In this document: positions 1 to 10,638 of the stretch, one piece after another | How positions within the stretch are numbered: the first letter of the stretch is position 1 | Layout of the letters: each line of letters begins with the position of its first letter | Assembly: GCA_016235025.1 (NCBI GenBank) | Contig: JACRMV010000004.1 | Location: 427,822 to 491,821, forward strand | Direction: 5' to 3' | Length of the DNA: 64,000 bases | DNA from: Rhodocyclales bacterium | GTDB lineage: Bacteria > Pseudomonadota > Gammaproteobacteria > Burkholderiales > Rhodocyclaceae | The notes under the pieces: generated by a model | Seen by the model: the letters and a program-made list of their open reading frames with translations, nothing else | Database searches by the model: none | Told to the model about the DNA's origin: nothing | Position numbers and translations under genes: made by a program

Positions 1-2
1 GC

Positions 3-104
3 GGATTGCCTCTTCTGTATAGCGACAGGGACTTTGATCCGTTCGTTACGCATCTTGGCCTCCGTTCAGCGCTGGACGAAGGCTTGCACGACACAGTGGC
101 GTGA
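3..104 (+). CDS. PIN-domain (VapC-type) toxin, C-terminal fragment cut by the window edge
   Basis: The first reading frame with no stop from base 3 ends in TGA at 102-104 and encodes GLPLLYSDRDFDPFVTHLGL followed by about 13 more residues. The pattern LLYSDRDFDPFVTHLGL is the usual C-terminal segment of VapC-like PIN ribonucleases, where the Asp of SDRDF is the last acidic metal ligand. The N-terminal part lies outside the window, so neither its antitoxin nor its integrity can be judged. A second, complete PIN toxin lies 1.4 kb downstream. Confidence 0.55.
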   Translation, partial: GLPLLYSDRDFDPFVTHLGLRSALDEGLHDTVA

Positions 105-144
105 CATGTGATGGCGCGCCGATGAAGAAAGCGGGGATCAGGAA

Positions 145-1152
145 ATGTACTTAGCAAACCTGGGCGTGCCCGCGCTGGTTGCGTTTGCCGTGTGCTTTTT
201 CCTCTTGCGCGGGTTGCTGCGCGGGCGGCTGGCGGCGACGGTCATGGATCAGCCGAATCACCGCTCGCTGCATGCCGTGCCAACGCCACGCATCGGCGGG
301 CTAGGCGTGCTGGCAGGCGTTCTTGGCGGTGCCATGGCGATATTGACGCTCCGTGGCGAATTATCGTTATCGCTATGGACACTGCTGTTGCTGTTGATTT
401 TGTTGGGGGGCTTTTGCTTTGTGGATGATCGTCGCGGACTGTCTGCCGCGCTGCGCTTGCCGGTGCATCTGGCCATTGCCGCCGTGTGGGTCGCAAGCTC
501 TGGAAAAGTCGGCGCTGGTGAGACGGCGAATTGGTTTGCCGTGGGCGGCCTGGTGCTCGCGCTGGGCTGGATGATGAATCTCTACAACTTCATGGATGGG
601 GCCAACGGGCTGGCGGGCGGCATGGCAGTCTTCGGTTTCGGGGCGTATGGGGCCGCCGCCGGGCTGACTGGAGAGCCGGTGCTGGCGGCGCTGGCTTGCA
701 GCGTGGCGGCGGCGGCGCTGGCATTTTTGTTTTTCAACTTTGATCCGGCGCGGGTGTTTCTTGGCGATGTCGGCTCCATTCCGCTGGGCTTTCTGGCCGG
801 CGCGCTGGGGCTGTGGGGCTGGCAGGACGCCGTCTGGCCGGCGTGGTTTCCGCTGCTGGTGTTCTCGCCGTTTATCGTCGATGCCACGGTAACGCTGGCG
901 CGGCGCGGCGTGCGCGGCGAGAAGGTGTGGCAGGCGCATCATGACCATGCCTATCAGCGCCTGGTGCGCTCCGGCTGGTCGCACCGGCGGCTGGCATTGG
1001 CAGCGTATCTGCTGATGGCGGGCTGTGCGGCAAGCGCACTGGTTTTGCGCTTTTCTGCAGCCGCCTGGGTTACCGTGGGACTTGGGGTCTGGGCGGCGCT
1101 CTACACCGCGCTCTTGTTCGCTGTGGCGCGCCACTGGCGGCAGAAAAAGTAA
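145..1152 (+). CDS. WecA/WbpL-type undecaprenyl-phosphate sugar-1-phosphate transferase
   Basis: A polytopic membrane protein of 335 residues in the MraY/WecA/TagO glycosyl-1-phosphate transferase family, which loads the first sugar phosphate onto undecaprenyl phosphate. Family motifs are visible in order: MDQPNHRSLHAVPTPRIGG near residue 35, the Asp pair in FVDDRRGL, NLYNFMDGANGLAGG, FNFDPARVFLGDVGS, and a His-rich loop HHDHAYQRL near the C terminus. It lies just upstream of a CapD/WbpM dehydratase, which points to O-antigen or capsule priming rather than peptidoglycan (MraY belongs to the mur cluster). A copy of the dispersed repeat (503-530) encodes KVGAGETA in a loop between membrane segments. 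Exact sugar specificity is not visible. Confidence 0.85.
   Translation: MYLANLGVPALVAFAVCFFLLRGLLRGRLAATVMDQPNHRSLHAVPTPRIGGLGVLAGVLGGAMAILTLRGELSLSLWTLLLLLILLGGFCFVDDRRGLSAALRLPVHLAIAAVWVASSGKVGAGETANWFAVGGLVLALGWMMNLYNFMDGANGLAGGMAVFGFGAYGAAAGLTGEPVLAALACSVAAAALAFLFFNFDPARVFLGDVGSIPLGFLAGALGLWGWQDAVWPAWFPLLVFSPFIVDATVTLARRGVRGEKVWQAHHDHAYQRLVRSGWSHRRLALAAYLLMAGCAASALVLRFSAAAWVTVGLGVWAALYTALLFAVARHWRQKK
503..530 (+). repeat. Dispersed ~29-bp element, copy 1 (in wecA-like gene)
   Basis: GAAAAGTCGGCGCTGG followed by TGAGACGGCGAA. It matches the shared core AGTCGGCGCTGG and tail ACGGCGAA found elsewhere in the window, and is translated in frame as KVGAGETA. Confidence 0.75.
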
Positions 1153-1258
1153 CACGGCAACTCCCGTTTCCATATCAATCTGCAATGCGTATAGATATCT
1201 GGAATTGGATCATGCTAGACTTAGCTTAGTCAAGTTCTTTAGGTACTACGGAGGCATT

Positions 1259-1495
1259 ATGCAAATTGTCAATATCCACGAGGCAAAAACCCACCTTTCG
1301 CGTCTGCTGGAGCACGTGGCGGGAGGTGAGGAGATCATCATCGCAAAAGCCGGCAAGGCGGTAGCCCGCTTGGTGCCGCTGGCGGCCGCGCCGGGAAACC
1401 GTCAGCTTGGCCTGCTCAAAGGCAGGCTGAATGTCCCGGAGGATTTTGATGCACCGCTGACGGACAGCGATCTGGCTTTGTTCGAGGGGCGCTAA
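1259..1495 (+). CDS. Phd/YefM-family antitoxin
   Basis: A 78-residue protein starting MQIVNIHEAKTHLSRLLE, the typical N-terminal DNA-binding fold of Phd/YefM antitoxins; the acidic C-terminal tail (DFDAPLTDSDLALFEG) is the expected toxin-binding segment. The ATG at 1259 is preceded by a good ribosome site (GGAGG at 1250-1254), so longer in-frame extensions upstream are not used. The stop codon is directly followed by the toxin gene, so the two form one operon. Such antitoxins usually repress their own promoter; the upstream stretch 1153-1258 is noticeably AT-richer than its surroundings and is the likely promoter-operator. Confidence 0.85.
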   Translation: MQIVNIHEAKTHLSRLLEHVAGGEEIIIAKAGKAVARLVPLAAAPGNRQLGLLKGRLNVPEDFDAPLTDSDLALFEGR

Positions 1496-1882
1496 TTGGT
1501 TCTGCTGCTGGATACGCATATTCTGCTGTGGGCACTGGATGCCCCGGAACGCCTGCCGCCGGATGTTGTGGCGCAGCTTGAGTCACCGGAAACAATGGTT
1601 TATTTCAGCGCCGCAAGCATTTGGGAGATCGCCATCAAGGCCGCACTCGGGAAAATCGATTTTCCTTATTCGCCAGAGGACATTACGCAAGCGGCGAAGA
1701 ACACCGGATTCGTCGAGCTTCCCGTCAGCGCCGCTCATGGCGCAAAGAGTGCCCATTTGCCCCGGCATCACCGTGACCCATTCGACCGGCTGTTGGTTGC
1801 GCAAGCCTTGCTGATGCCTGCGCAGTTGCTCACCGCCGATGCGGCACTGGTGCCTTATTCTGAATTGGTACGCTGCATATGA
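1496..1882 (+). CDS. VapC-type PIN-domain ribonuclease toxin
   Basis: A 128-residue PIN protein with all expected acidic positions: Asp in LLLDTHILLWAL, Glu in SAASIWEIAIKAALGK, Asp in RDPFDRLLVAQA and Asp in LLTADAAL. It belongs to the VapC branch that pairs with Phd/YefM antitoxins and most likely cleaves RNA. The reading frame begins with TTG immediately after the antitoxin stop, with no spacer, so it is probably translated by coupling. The pair sits between two polysaccharide genes and looks inserted there. Nothing suggests it is inactive. Confidence 0.85.
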   Translation: MVLLLDTHILLWALDAPERLPPDVVAQLESPETMVYFSAASIWEIAIKAALGKIDFPYSPEDITQAAKNTGFVELPVSAAHGAKSAHLPRHHRDPFDRLLVAQALLMPAQLLTADAALVPYSELVRCI

Positions 1883-1937
1883 AGACGCCTCTGCTCCTCG
1901 CCAACCGTTTGATGCCGCCCGCAGCCGGAGCGCATCC

Positions 1938-3797
1938 ATGAGCGGCGGAACTCGCACCATCCCTCCCCGCGCCCTTGCCGTCGCCCTGTTCGATCTCATC
2001 GCCGTTGCCTTTGCCTGGGTTGCGTCGTTTTTGTTGCGCTTCAATTTCGACACCACGGCGACGACCTGGCACGCCATCGCCATCACCCTGCCCTGGGTGC
2101 TGGCGGTGCATGCGGGGAGCTTTTACCGCTTCGGTCTGTATCGCGGTTTGTGGCGCTTTGCCAGCCTGCCCGATCTGAAACGCATCCTGCTGGCCGTGGG
2201 GCTGGCGGCGCTGGCGGTGCCGCTGCTGCTGTTCCTGGTGCTGCGCCTGGTCGATGTGCCGCGCTCGGTATTGATCCTGCATCCGCTGTTGCTGGTGCTG
2301 GTGATGGGCGGCGCGCGCTTTGCCTACCGCTCGTGGAAGGATGGGCATCTGCTCTCGTTCGGCGAGCTTGGAGGCGAACCGCTGCTGGTGCTGGGCGCCG
2401 GCAGCGCCGGGGCGGGCCTGCTGCGTGGGCTGGCGGCGACGCGCGAGTGGCGGGTGGTCGGTTTTCTCGATGATGACGCGGACAAGATCGGCCGCCGGGT
2501 GCAGGACGTGCCGGTGCTGGGACGGCTTTCTGCTGTCGCCGAGGTTGCGGCGCGGCTGGGCGTCAGGCACGTTGTGCTCGCCATGCCGCAGGCCAGCGCC
2601 AGCGTGCGCCGACATGTTGCCGAGATGGCGGTGCAGGCCGGCTTGACGGTGCTCACCGTGCCGAGCATGGATGATCTGCTTGCGGGCCGCGTCGTGGTGT
2701 CGCAGATGCGCAAGGTGGAGCTGGAGGATTTGCTCGGCCGCGAGCGTGTCGAGCTCGATACGGCGGGTCTGGCGCAGTGGCTGGGTGGCCGCACGGTGCT
2801 GGTGACCGGCGCGGGCGGCTCGATCGGCTCCGAACTGTGCCGCCAGATCGCCCGTTTCGAACCGGCGCGGCTGGTGTTCTTCGAGCAGTCGGAATATGCG
2901 CTGTACCAGCTCGAACAGGAATTCTCCAGCCGGTTTTCCGCCCAGGCGGTGGCCGGCGTGATTGGCGATGTCAAGGATGCGGCGCGGCTGGCCGCGGTGT
3001 TTGCCGAGCACCGCCCCGAGGTCGTGTTCCATGCCGCCGCCTACAAGCATGTGCCACTGATGGAAAGCCATAACGCCTGGGAGGCGGTGCGGAACAACGT
3101 GCTCGGCACGCTGAACGTGGCGCGTGCGGCGATGGCGCACGGGGTGAGCGAGTTCGTTCTGATCTCGACCGACAAGGCGGTGAATCCGACCAATGTCATG
3201 GGCGCCAGCAAGCGGCTGGCCGAGCGGGCCTGCCAGGGCATGCAGGCGCAGGCACGGACGACGCGGTTCGTCATGGTGCGTTTCGGCAATGTGCTGGGTT
3301 CGTCGGGCAGCGTGATTCCGCATTTTCGTGCACAGATTGCGCGGGGCGGACCGGTGACGGTGACGCATCCGGAAATCATTCGCTACTTCATGCTGATTCC
3401 CGAGGCGGCGCAACTGGTACTGCAGGCCGGGTTGCTGGCCAGCCGCGAGGCCGAGGGCGGCAGGATTTTCGTCCTCGACATGGGCGAGCCGGTGAAGATC
3501 GTCGATCTGGCGCGCGACCTGATCCGGCTCTCCGGCTTCGACGAGGATGACATCAGGATTGAATTCACCGGCCTGCGTCCGGGCGAGAAGCTTTACGAGG
3601 AACTGCTGGCCGATGGCGAAACCACGTTGCCGACGCCGCACCCGAAACTGCGCATCGCCCGGCCAGGCGATGCGCCGGATGCCGCCTGGCTGGCTGGTCT
3701 GGATGCCTGGCTGGCCGCTCCGTTGCGTAGCGAGACCGAAGTCAAGCAGGGACTCAAGGCGCGGGTGGCAGAATATCGCAGCCCCGGGGTGGAATGA
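1938..3797 (+). CDS. CapD/WbpM-family membrane-bound UDP-GlcNAc 4,6-dehydratase
   Basis: A 619-residue protein with about four N-terminal membrane helices (residues 10-115), a first nucleotide-binding region (LLVLGAGSAGAGLLRG) and a C-terminal short-chain dehydrogenase domain (VLVTGAGGSIGSELCRQI). The large WbpM/CapD class replaces the usual YxxxK with a Met-Lys arrangement, and here the active-site region reads STDKAVNPTNVMGASKRLAE, fitting that class. It probably converts UDP-GlcNAc to the 4-keto-6-deoxy sugar for O-antigen or capsule. The ATG at 1938 is chosen because the preceding in-frame codons overlap the toxin gene and are not family-like. It works with the transferase at 145-1152. 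Confidence 0.9.
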   Translation: MSGGTRTIPPRALAVALFDLIAVAFAWVASFLLRFNFDTTATTWHAIAITLPWVLAVHAGSFYRFGLYRGLWRFASLPDLKRILLAVGLAALAVPLLLFLVLRLVDVPRSVLILHPLLLVLVMGGARFAYRSWKDGHLLSFGELGGEPLLVLGAGSAGAGLLRGLAATREWRVVGFLDDDADKIGRRVQDVPVLGRLSAVAEVAARLGVRHVVLAMPQASASVRRHVAEMAVQAGLTVLTVPSMDDLLAGRVVVSQMRKVELEDLLGRERVELDTAGLAQWLGGRTVLVTGAGGSIGSELCRQIARFEPARLVFFEQSEYALYQLEQEFSSRFSAQAVAGVIGDVKDAARLAAVFAEHRPEVVFHAAAYKHVPLMESHNAWEAVRNNVLGTLNVARAAMAHGVSEFVLISTDKAVNPTNVMGASKRLAERACQGMQAQARTTRFVMVRFGNVLGSSGSVIPHFRAQIARGGPVTVTHPEIIRYFMLIPEAAQLVLQAGLLASREAEGGRIFVLDMGEPVKIVDLARDLIRLSGFDEDDIRIEFTGLRPGEKLYEELLADGETTLPTPHPKLRIARPGDAPDAAWLAGLDAWLAAPLRSETEVKQGLKARVAEYRSPGVE

Positions 3798-3861
3798 ATC
3801 AGGCGTGAAATCCTTGCTTCTGTCAGGTGCTGCGGCGGCAAGTCTGATGTTGCTGCGTTAA

Positions 3862-4527
3862 TCAGAGCGGTATGAGCCCGGTTCCCTGCATGGCCTGTAT
3901 AGATTCATCGGCAAAGAACACCCTGATCTGCAAATTTGAAGTTTTAGACCACTTTTCCTGAGACACTACCCACTTCCTGACGAACTCGGAAATCGTTTCC
4001 CGGGCATATGACCGCTGGAGCTCAACGTATTTCTTCGAGGCAGCGTACTCGGCTAGCGTTGGTGTAATGCCCTTCAGAAGACGCTCTTTAGCCTCTGGTC
4101 CGGTTATCAGCGACCATACCCCATGCGCTTCGACCTCGAACTTGGTTGTGTCGATAGCGACTGGTAGCGATGGTTTGACGGGTGGTGCAATCACAATAAA
4201 CGAATCCCCCTTCTGCTCGAAACGCCATTTGGGTGCTAACTCGATGTGATAGCGGTAAGTTGCGGGGACGCGTATTTGCGTTATGGTCTTGCCGACGTCA
4301 AGGCCTAGGGCAGTATGCGTCGTCTTGGTCTGAAAGAGTTCCGTTGCTGTGATCGTTGAGACCTCCAGAAGGCCGCCCTTGGTGCGCATCACAATCGGTT
4401 CGTTGATGGTGGCCACGATAGCTGAAGTCTTGTCGACGTTTCCTGACGCGAATTTATAGCCAACAATACCCCCAGCAATGATGCATCCAAGTAGGACGGC
4501 GAATTTCAATGTCAGTCCGAGCGGCAT
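3862..4527 (-). CDS. Membrane-anchored protein resembling DUF4230
   Basis: A 221-residue protein with one N-terminal membrane segment (LTLKFAVLLGCIIAGGIVGY) and a soluble remainder facing outwards. The middle (ELFQTKTTHTALGLDVGKTITQIRVPATYRYHIEL, quoted as two parts: ELFQTKTTHTALGLDVGK and TITQIRVPATYRYHIEL) has the alternating pattern of DUF4230 proteins, whose role is unknown. The assignment is from memory of the family pattern and is tentative. Codon use is less GC-rich than the neighbouring genes, so it may be a later arrival. It is convergent with the dehydratase gene. Confidence 0.55.
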   Translation of the reverse strand: MPLGLTLKFAVLLGCIIAGGIVGYKFASGNVDKTSAIVATINEPIVMRTKGGLLEVSTITATELFQTKTTHTALGLDVGKTITQIRVPATYRYHIELAPKWRFEQKGDSFIVIAPPVKPSLPVAIDTTKFEVEAHGVWSLITGPEAKERLLKGITPTLAEYAASKKYVELQRSYARETISEFVRKWVVSQEKWSKTSNLQIRVFFADESIQAMQGTGLIPL

Positions 4528-4555
4528 TTCATGCTCCGTATGGTTGTGTGGTTAG

Positions 4556-4935
4556 CTATGTGCCCAGCAGAGCGAACAGGATGAGGAGATAAAACGGTAT
4601 TGTTATCACCCTGCCCCAGCTATCTTCAAATGCGATGCCGATGGCAAGCGCTCCGACTGTTAGCAGGGTAAGCCCAATGACATGTATATTGTGCCATCTT
4701 TTGCTCTCGTTAGAAGCTTGCCCCAGTAGCTCCGGAACTCCTCAACACCGTATCGGTTGGTGCGTTCAAAAATTCTTTTCTTTCGCCGCCACAGGAAGGC
4801 AATCCCGGTGACGCAAAGCATTGCGCCGATGAAAAAAGCCGACACTCTCGCCGAACCCCTCAAGCTTCCCCGCGACGGCCCCGAGGCAGTAGCGCTCACG
4901 TATCCCAAGACTGCCCCGATCCAACCGGAAGCCAC
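4556..4935 (-). pseudogene. Small two-helix membrane protein, probably frameshifted
   Basis: Reading on the minus strand from about 4935 (GTG) gives a segment with one membrane helix (FFIGAMLCVTGIAFLW) followed by RRKKRIFERTNRYGVEEF, a motif I associate with small inner membrane proteins. This frame stops soon after at 4660-4662. The adjacent frame then continues with ASNESKRWHNIHVIGLTLL and a second hydrophobic helix, ending at 4556-4558, and has no start codon of its own. The two halves join sensibly near 4720-4735, so a one-base shift seems to have split one gene of about 120 codons. A sequencing error would give the same picture. Confidence 0.4.
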
Positions 4936-4984
4936 AAAAGGAAAGGCCCCAACCAGCGGTAACCGGAAGGGGCCTTATGAATAC

Positions 4985-5060
<76 letters not shown>

Positions 5061-5135
5061 GTTAAGGCCGCGTATTATAGGGGCTCAGGGTATTCACGTC
5101 AAAATAAAAAGTCACTGATTCTGACAGGAGGGTTT

Positions 5136-5447
5136 ATGAGTAATGGAATGGCCGAACATATCCGGGGCAATCCAAAGTTCCGGCATCTGGTCAGGACGCG
5201 CAATGCCTGGGCAATGGCATTGACATTTCTGGTGATCCTGGTTTATTTCGGTTACATCCTGCTGATTGCGTTCGACAAGGCGTTTCTCGCCCGCAAGCTG
5301 GGCGATGGCTTGGTGACTTCGGTCGGCATTCCGCTGGGGCTGGGGGTGATTTTGTTTACCGTCGCCATCACGGCGGTTTATGTGTATCTGGCCAATACGC
5401 GTTTCGACCGGATGGCTGCCGAAGTCCTGGAGGAGGCCGGCAAATGA
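5136..5447 (+). CDS. DUF485 inner membrane protein (YjcH-like)
   Basis: A 103-residue protein with two membrane helices ([19 protein letters not shown] and [21 protein letters not shown]) in the DUF485/YjcH family, whose genes almost always precede an acetate symporter gene. The ATG at 5136 follows the ribosome site CAGGAGGG; the longer frame upstream runs into tRNA-Phe and is not coding. Its last codon overlaps the start of the symporter gene by ATGA, implying translational coupling. It probably assists or partners the symporter, but its own role is not known. Confidence 0.9.
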   Translation: MSNGMAEHIRGNPKFRHLVRTRNAWAMALTFLVILVYFGYILLIAFDKAFLARKLGDGLVTSVGIPLGLGVILFTVAITAVYVYLANTRFDRMAAEVLEEAGK

Positions 5448-7120
5448 AGTGGCGGGGCGGGTTTGTTTTGCTGGCGTTGCTGGCAGCAGGCGGCGTGCTG
5501 GCGGCGGGCGCCGATCTGGGGCAGACGCAAAAGCAGGCGACCAACTGGACGGCGATCGCCATGTTCGTCGGCTTCGTTCTGGTTACCCTGTGGATCACCA
5601 AATGGGCGGCGGGGAAAACCCGCACGGCGGCGGATTTCTACACCGCTGGCGGCGGCATCACCGGTTTCCAGAATGGCCTGGCGATTGCCGGCGATTACAT
5701 GTCGGCGGCGTCGTTTCTTGGCATCTCCGGTCTGGTGTTTGCCAGTGGCTTCGATGGCCTGATTTTTTCAATAGGCTGGCTGGTAGGCTGGCCGGTGGTC
5801 ACTTTTCTGATGGCCGAACGCCTGCGCAACCTGGGCAAGTTCACCTTTGCCGATGTTGCCGGTTACCGCTTTTCGCCGACGCCGATCCGCACCTTTGCGG
5901 CGTGCGGTTCGCTGGTGGTGGTGGCGTTTTACATGATCGCCCAGATGGTCGGCGCGGGGCAGTTGATCAAGCTGCTGTTCGGTCTGGATTACAACGTAGC
6001 GGTGGTGGTGGTGGGTGGCCTGATGATGTCGTATGTGTTGTTCGGCGGCATGACGGCGACCACCTGGGTGCAGATCATCAAGGCGGTGCTGCTGCTGCTT
6101 GGGGCGTCATTCATGGCGTTTGCCGTGCTGTTCCAGTTTCACTTCAGCCCCGAGGCTCTGTTCGCAAAAGCCGTTGAGGTGCATGCCAAGAAGGACGCGA
6201 TCATGGCACCGGGCGGATTGATCAAGGATCCCATTTCCGCCGTCTCGGTCGGCATGGCACTGATGTTCGGCACCGCCGGTCTGCCGCATATCCTGATGCG
6301 TTTCTTTACCGTCCCATCGGCCAAGGAGGCGCGCAAGTCGGTGGCCTGGGCGACGACCTGGATCGGTTACTTCTATATCCTCACCTTCATCATCGGCTTC
6401 GGCGCCATCGTGCTGCTGACGCAAGACCCGGCAGCTTATTACGTCGATGGCGACCTGGCCAAGGGCCTGAAGGGCGGCGGCAACATGGCGGCGGTGCATC
6501 TGGCCAATGCCGTCGGCGGCAATGTGTTCCTCGGCTTCATTTCAGCGGTGGCCTTTGCCACGATCCTGGCGGTGGTGGCCGGGCTGACGCTCTCCGGCGC
6601 TTCGGCCGTGGCGCATGATTTGTATGCGACGGTGATCAAGCGCGGCAAGGCCGACAGCTGGGCCGAGTTGCGGGTCTCGAAAATCACCACGGCGTGCCTC
6701 GGCCTCGTTGCGGTGCTGCTGGGCATCGCCTTCGAGAAGCAGAATGTCGCCTTCATGGTGATGCTGGCGTTCGCCGTCGCCTGTTCGGCCAACTTTCCGG
6801 TGCTGTTCATGTCGGTGCTGTGGAAAAACTGCACCACGCGCGGCGCGGTGGCCGGAGGATTTGTCGGCCTGTTCCTCTCCGTGAGCCTGACCATCCTGTC
6901 GCCCGCGGTGTGGGAGAAGGTGCTCGGCCATCCCGAAGGCTCGGCCTGGTTTCCCTATGCCTCGCCGGCGCTGTTCTCGATGACGGCGGCATTCCTGGTC
7001 ATCTGGCTGGCGTCGTTGACCGACCGCAGCGCGCAGGCGGAACGGGAGCGCGCCCTGTTCGCCGCGCAACAAATCCGCTCCGAGACCGGTCTCGGCGCAT
7101 CCGGGGCCTCGGGCCACTGA
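5444..7120 (+). CDS. actP: Cation/acetate symporter of the SSS family
   Basis: A 558-residue sodium:solute symporter with a probable signal segment ([16 protein letters not shown]) and about 13 membrane helices. The core is highly ActP-like: [69 protein letters not shown]. It most likely imports acetate or other short monocarboxylates using Na+ or H+. It is translationally coupled to the DUF485 gene upstream. A dispersed repeat begins at the stop codon (7119-7146). Confidence 0.92.
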   Translation: MKWRGGFVLLALLAAGGVLAAGADLGQTQKQATNWTAIAMFVGFVLVTLWITKWAAGKTRTAADFYTAGGGITGFQNGLAIAGDYMSAASFLGISGLVFASGFDGLIFSIGWLVGWPVVTFLMAERLRNLGKFTFADVAGYRFSPTPIRTFAACGSLVVVAFYMIAQMVGAGQLIKLLFGLDYNVAVVVVGGLMMSYVLFGGMTATTWVQIIKAVLLLLGASFMAFAVLFQFHFSPEALFAKAVEVHAKKDAIMAPGGLIKDPISAVSVGMALMFGTAGLPHILMRFFTVPSAKEARKSVAWATTWIGYFYILTFIIGFGAIVLLTQDPAAYYVDGDLAKGLKGGGNMAAVHLANAVGGNVFLGFISAVAFATILAVVAGLTLSGASAVAHDLYATVIKRGKADSWAELRVSKITTACLGLVAVLLGIAFEKQNVAFMVMLAFAVACSANFPVLFMSVLWKNCTTRGAVAGGFVGLFLSVSLTILSPAVWEKVLGHPEGSAWFPYASPALFSMTAAFLVIWLASLTDRSAQAERERALFAAQQIRSETGLGASGASGH

Positions 7121-7146
7121 AAAGTCGGCGCGGGTGATACGGCGGC
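7119..7146 (+). repeat. Dispersed element, copy 2 (at actP stop)
   Basis: GAAAAGTCGGCGCGGGTGAT followed by ACGGCGGC, overlapping the actP stop codon by two bases and otherwise intergenic. It carries both the core and the tail of the repeat. Confidence 0.7.
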
Positions 7147-7187
7147 AAGCGCCTGCTACACACCTGAGACCCGAAGCAGAAAATAAA

Positions 7188-7211
7188 AAGCCGACCCTTG
7201 CGGGTCGGCTT
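7188..7211 (+). terminator. Hairpin downstream of actP
   Basis: A perfect 10-bp stem AAGCCGACCC / GGGTCGGCTT around loop TTGC. The T-run after it is short on the plus strand, but the other side is A-rich, so it may act in either direction. Confidence 0.6.
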
Positions 7212-7338
7212 AATTCGGGGTTTTGCCCTCGTTCTCCTCCTCCAGTTGTTGGAGCCACCGGCATTGCCGGCGTCTGGTTGAATCTATGTGCTTGCTGCAT
7301 CAGCCAACCAGAACGGAGCGCATGATAACGTATTTTGC

Positions 7339-7371
7339 AAGAAAAACCCGGCCTAAAGCCGGGTTTTTCTT
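7339..7371 (-). terminator. Intrinsic terminator of groESL
   Basis: A perfect 14-bp inverted repeat (AAGAAAAACCCGGC, loop 7353-7357, then its complement) 45 bp beyond the groEL stop. The A/T flanks give a U-run in both directions, so it could also stop transcripts from actP. Confidence 0.85.
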
Positions 7372-7415
7372 GGTGCGGCGAAACCGGCCAGGAACAGCTG
7401 GCCGTGCGGCTGGAA

Positions 7416-9095
<1,680 letters not shown>

Positions 9096-9104
9096 TTAAG
9101 ACGA

Positions 9105-9395
9105 TCAGGCTTCAATCACGCCCATGATGTCTTCTTCGCGCATCACCAGCAGCTCGATACCGTCGATCTTGACGGTCTGGCCGGAGTATTTGCCGAACAG
9201 CACGCGATCGCCCACCTTGAGCGACATCGGGCGCACTTTGCCATCTTCTTGTATCTTGCCATTGCCCACGGCCTGGACTTCACCCTGGTCAGGTTTTTCG
9301 GCAGCGGCGTCGGGAATCACGATGCCGGAGGCCGTTTTACGCTCTTCTTCAAGACGCTTGACGATCACGCGATCATGCAAGGGACGAATTTTCAT
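9105..9395 (-). CDS. groES: Co-chaperonin GroES (Hsp10)
   Basis: A 96-residue GroES with the family start [18 protein letters not shown], the mobile loop [19 protein letters not shown] and the conserved [14 protein letters not shown]. It caps GroEL rings. It is the first gene of the operon; the ribosome site AGAAGGAG is just upstream. The 5' untranslated region contains a small hairpin (9424-9441, TGCAGGG/CCCTGCA). Confidence 0.98.
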   Translation of the reverse strand: MKIRPLHDRVIVKRLEEERKTASGIVIPDAAAEKPDQGEVQAVGNGKIQEDGKVRPMSLKVGDRVLFGKYSGQTVKIDGIELLVMREEDIMGVIEA

Positions 9396-9462
9396 TTGAT
9401 AACTCCTTCTGGTTTAACAAAAATGCAGGGTATGCCCTGCACGCGAAACGATGGATGGATTG

Positions 9463-9489
9463 CTAGCACTCATCAATGACGAGTGCTAA
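9463..9489 (-). promoter_or_regulatory. CIRCE operator (HrcA binding site)
   Basis: CTAGCACTC, nine bases, GAGTGCTAA: a match to the CIRCE inverted repeat in all but the first base. It lies between the groES promoter and start codon, where HrcA would block initiation. This predicts an HrcA repressor elsewhere in the genome. Confidence 0.93.
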
Positions 9490-9517
9490 TGATAGGGCCT
9501 GGAGTGGATGTTTTCAA
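9489..9517 (-). promoter_or_regulatory. Vegetative promoter of groESL
   Basis: On the minus strand TTGAAA (9517-9512), a 17-base spacer and TATCAT (9494-9489). Transcription would start inside the adjoining CIRCE element. No sigma-32 pattern is needed to explain the promoter. Confidence 0.75.
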
Positions 9518-9571
9518 GAGGGGAAGCCAATCAATCCGCTGGGGAGGCGCCGTGCACGCGCCGGAGCAGGC

Positions 9572-10534
9572 TTACTTCAGTACCGGCGCCAGGGCGAACC
9601 CGTTGCGGCCGGCATGCTTGGCCTGGTACAGCGCGGCATCGGCGGCGGACAGCAGGGATTCGGCCGTGGCGCCGGCCTCTGGAATCTGCGCCGCAATCCC
9701 CATGCTGACACTGACATGGCCGTGTTCGCTGCCAGCATGGGGAATCGCCAGGCGGCCGACCTGGGCCTTGATCCGCTCGGCAACGAGGATGGCTCTGTCT
9801 GCATCGGTAGTGGGCAGGATGAGGGCAAACTCCTCGCCGCCATAACGGGCCACGACATCGCCGGAACGGAATACCGCCGCTTGCAGGGCGGTCGCCACCT
9901 GGCGCAGGCACTCATCGCCCGTCGGGTGGCCATAGCTGTCGTTGTAGCGCTTGAAATGGTCGATATCGACCATGATCAGCGCGAGAGGCCGGACATCGCG
10001 CCGGGCGCGGGCCCATTCGCGTTCCAGGAAGTCATCGAAGCTGCGGCGATTGGCCAGCCCGGTCAGGCCATCGCAGGCGGCGAGGTTTTCAAGTGCCATC
10101 TGCGCGCGCTTGTGGTCGGTCATGTCGCGCAGTGTTTCCACCACGGCCAGCAGGCGGCCATCATCGCCATAAATCGGGCCGGCATCGATGGCGAGATAGA
10201 GTTCCTTCCCGAGTTGCGGCATGACGCACCAGTTGGAGGCATGGATGCCGTGTTCCAGCGTCGTCAGCGTGTCCGAGTCGGCATACAGCGCCGGGATTTC
10301 GGCGGCGCGCCCCTGTACCAGCAGATCGGCCAGGCATGGGCGGGGTGCATCGTAAAACGCCCGCCAATGTTCACGGGTGCCGAGGACGTCTGCTGTCATG
10401 ACTCCGGTCAGTCGTTCGCAGGCGCGGTTCCAGATGATGACGTGGCCTTCGGCATCGAGGACGAAGGTCGGCACCACCAGATGTGCCATCAGCTTGATGG
10501 CGAATTCCTGCGCCTCGGCTTTGAATTTATTCAC
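9572..10534 (-). CDS. PAS-GGDEF diguanylate cyclase
   Basis: A 320-residue protein with an N-terminal PAS sensor (about residues 15-140: VPTFVLDAEGHVIIWN, DMTDHKRAQ) and a GGDEF domain (about 150-320). The active site is intact (RYGGEEF, residues 230-236), and an inhibitory I-site RxxD is present (RSGD, 223-226), so it should make cyclic di-GMP with product inhibition. No signal peptide or membrane helix is seen, so it is cytoplasmic. The start is a GTG preceded by AGGGGG. It is a single gene divergent from the NnrU-like gene. The signal sensed is unknown. Confidence 0.9.
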   Translation of the reverse strand: MNKFKAEAQEFAIKLMAHLVVPTFVLDAEGHVIIWNRACERLTGVMTADVLGTREHWRAFYDAPRPCLADLLVQGRAAEIPALYADSDTLTTLEHGIHASNWCVMPQLGKELYLAIDAGPIYGDDGRLLAVVETLRDMTDHKRAQMALENLAACDGLTGLANRRSFDDFLEREWARARRDVRPLALIMVDIDHFKRYNDSYGHPTGDECLRQVATALQAAVFRSGDVVARYGGEEFALILPTTDADRAILVAERIKAQVGRLAIPHAGSEHGHVSVSMGIAAQIPEAGATAESLLSAADAALYQAKHAGRNGFALAPVLK

Positions 10535-10638
10535 CGCACCCCCTATTTTGTTGCGTCCAATGACGCATTTATGACTGTCATTGTAGTCGCATATCAGTGG
10601 CAGGTGATATGCTCAACATTTTGTATCGGTATGTTTAC

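Noticed and set aside
1830..3641. A 603-codon minus-strand open frame across the CapD-like gene
   Set aside because: It is rich in Arg/His/Gln with no domain, as expected for a shadow of a GC-rich gene.
5935..5962. GTCGGCGCGGGG in actP as a repeat copy
   Set aside because: [11 protein letters not shown] is a conserved ActP motif, and the A-run and tail of the element are missing.
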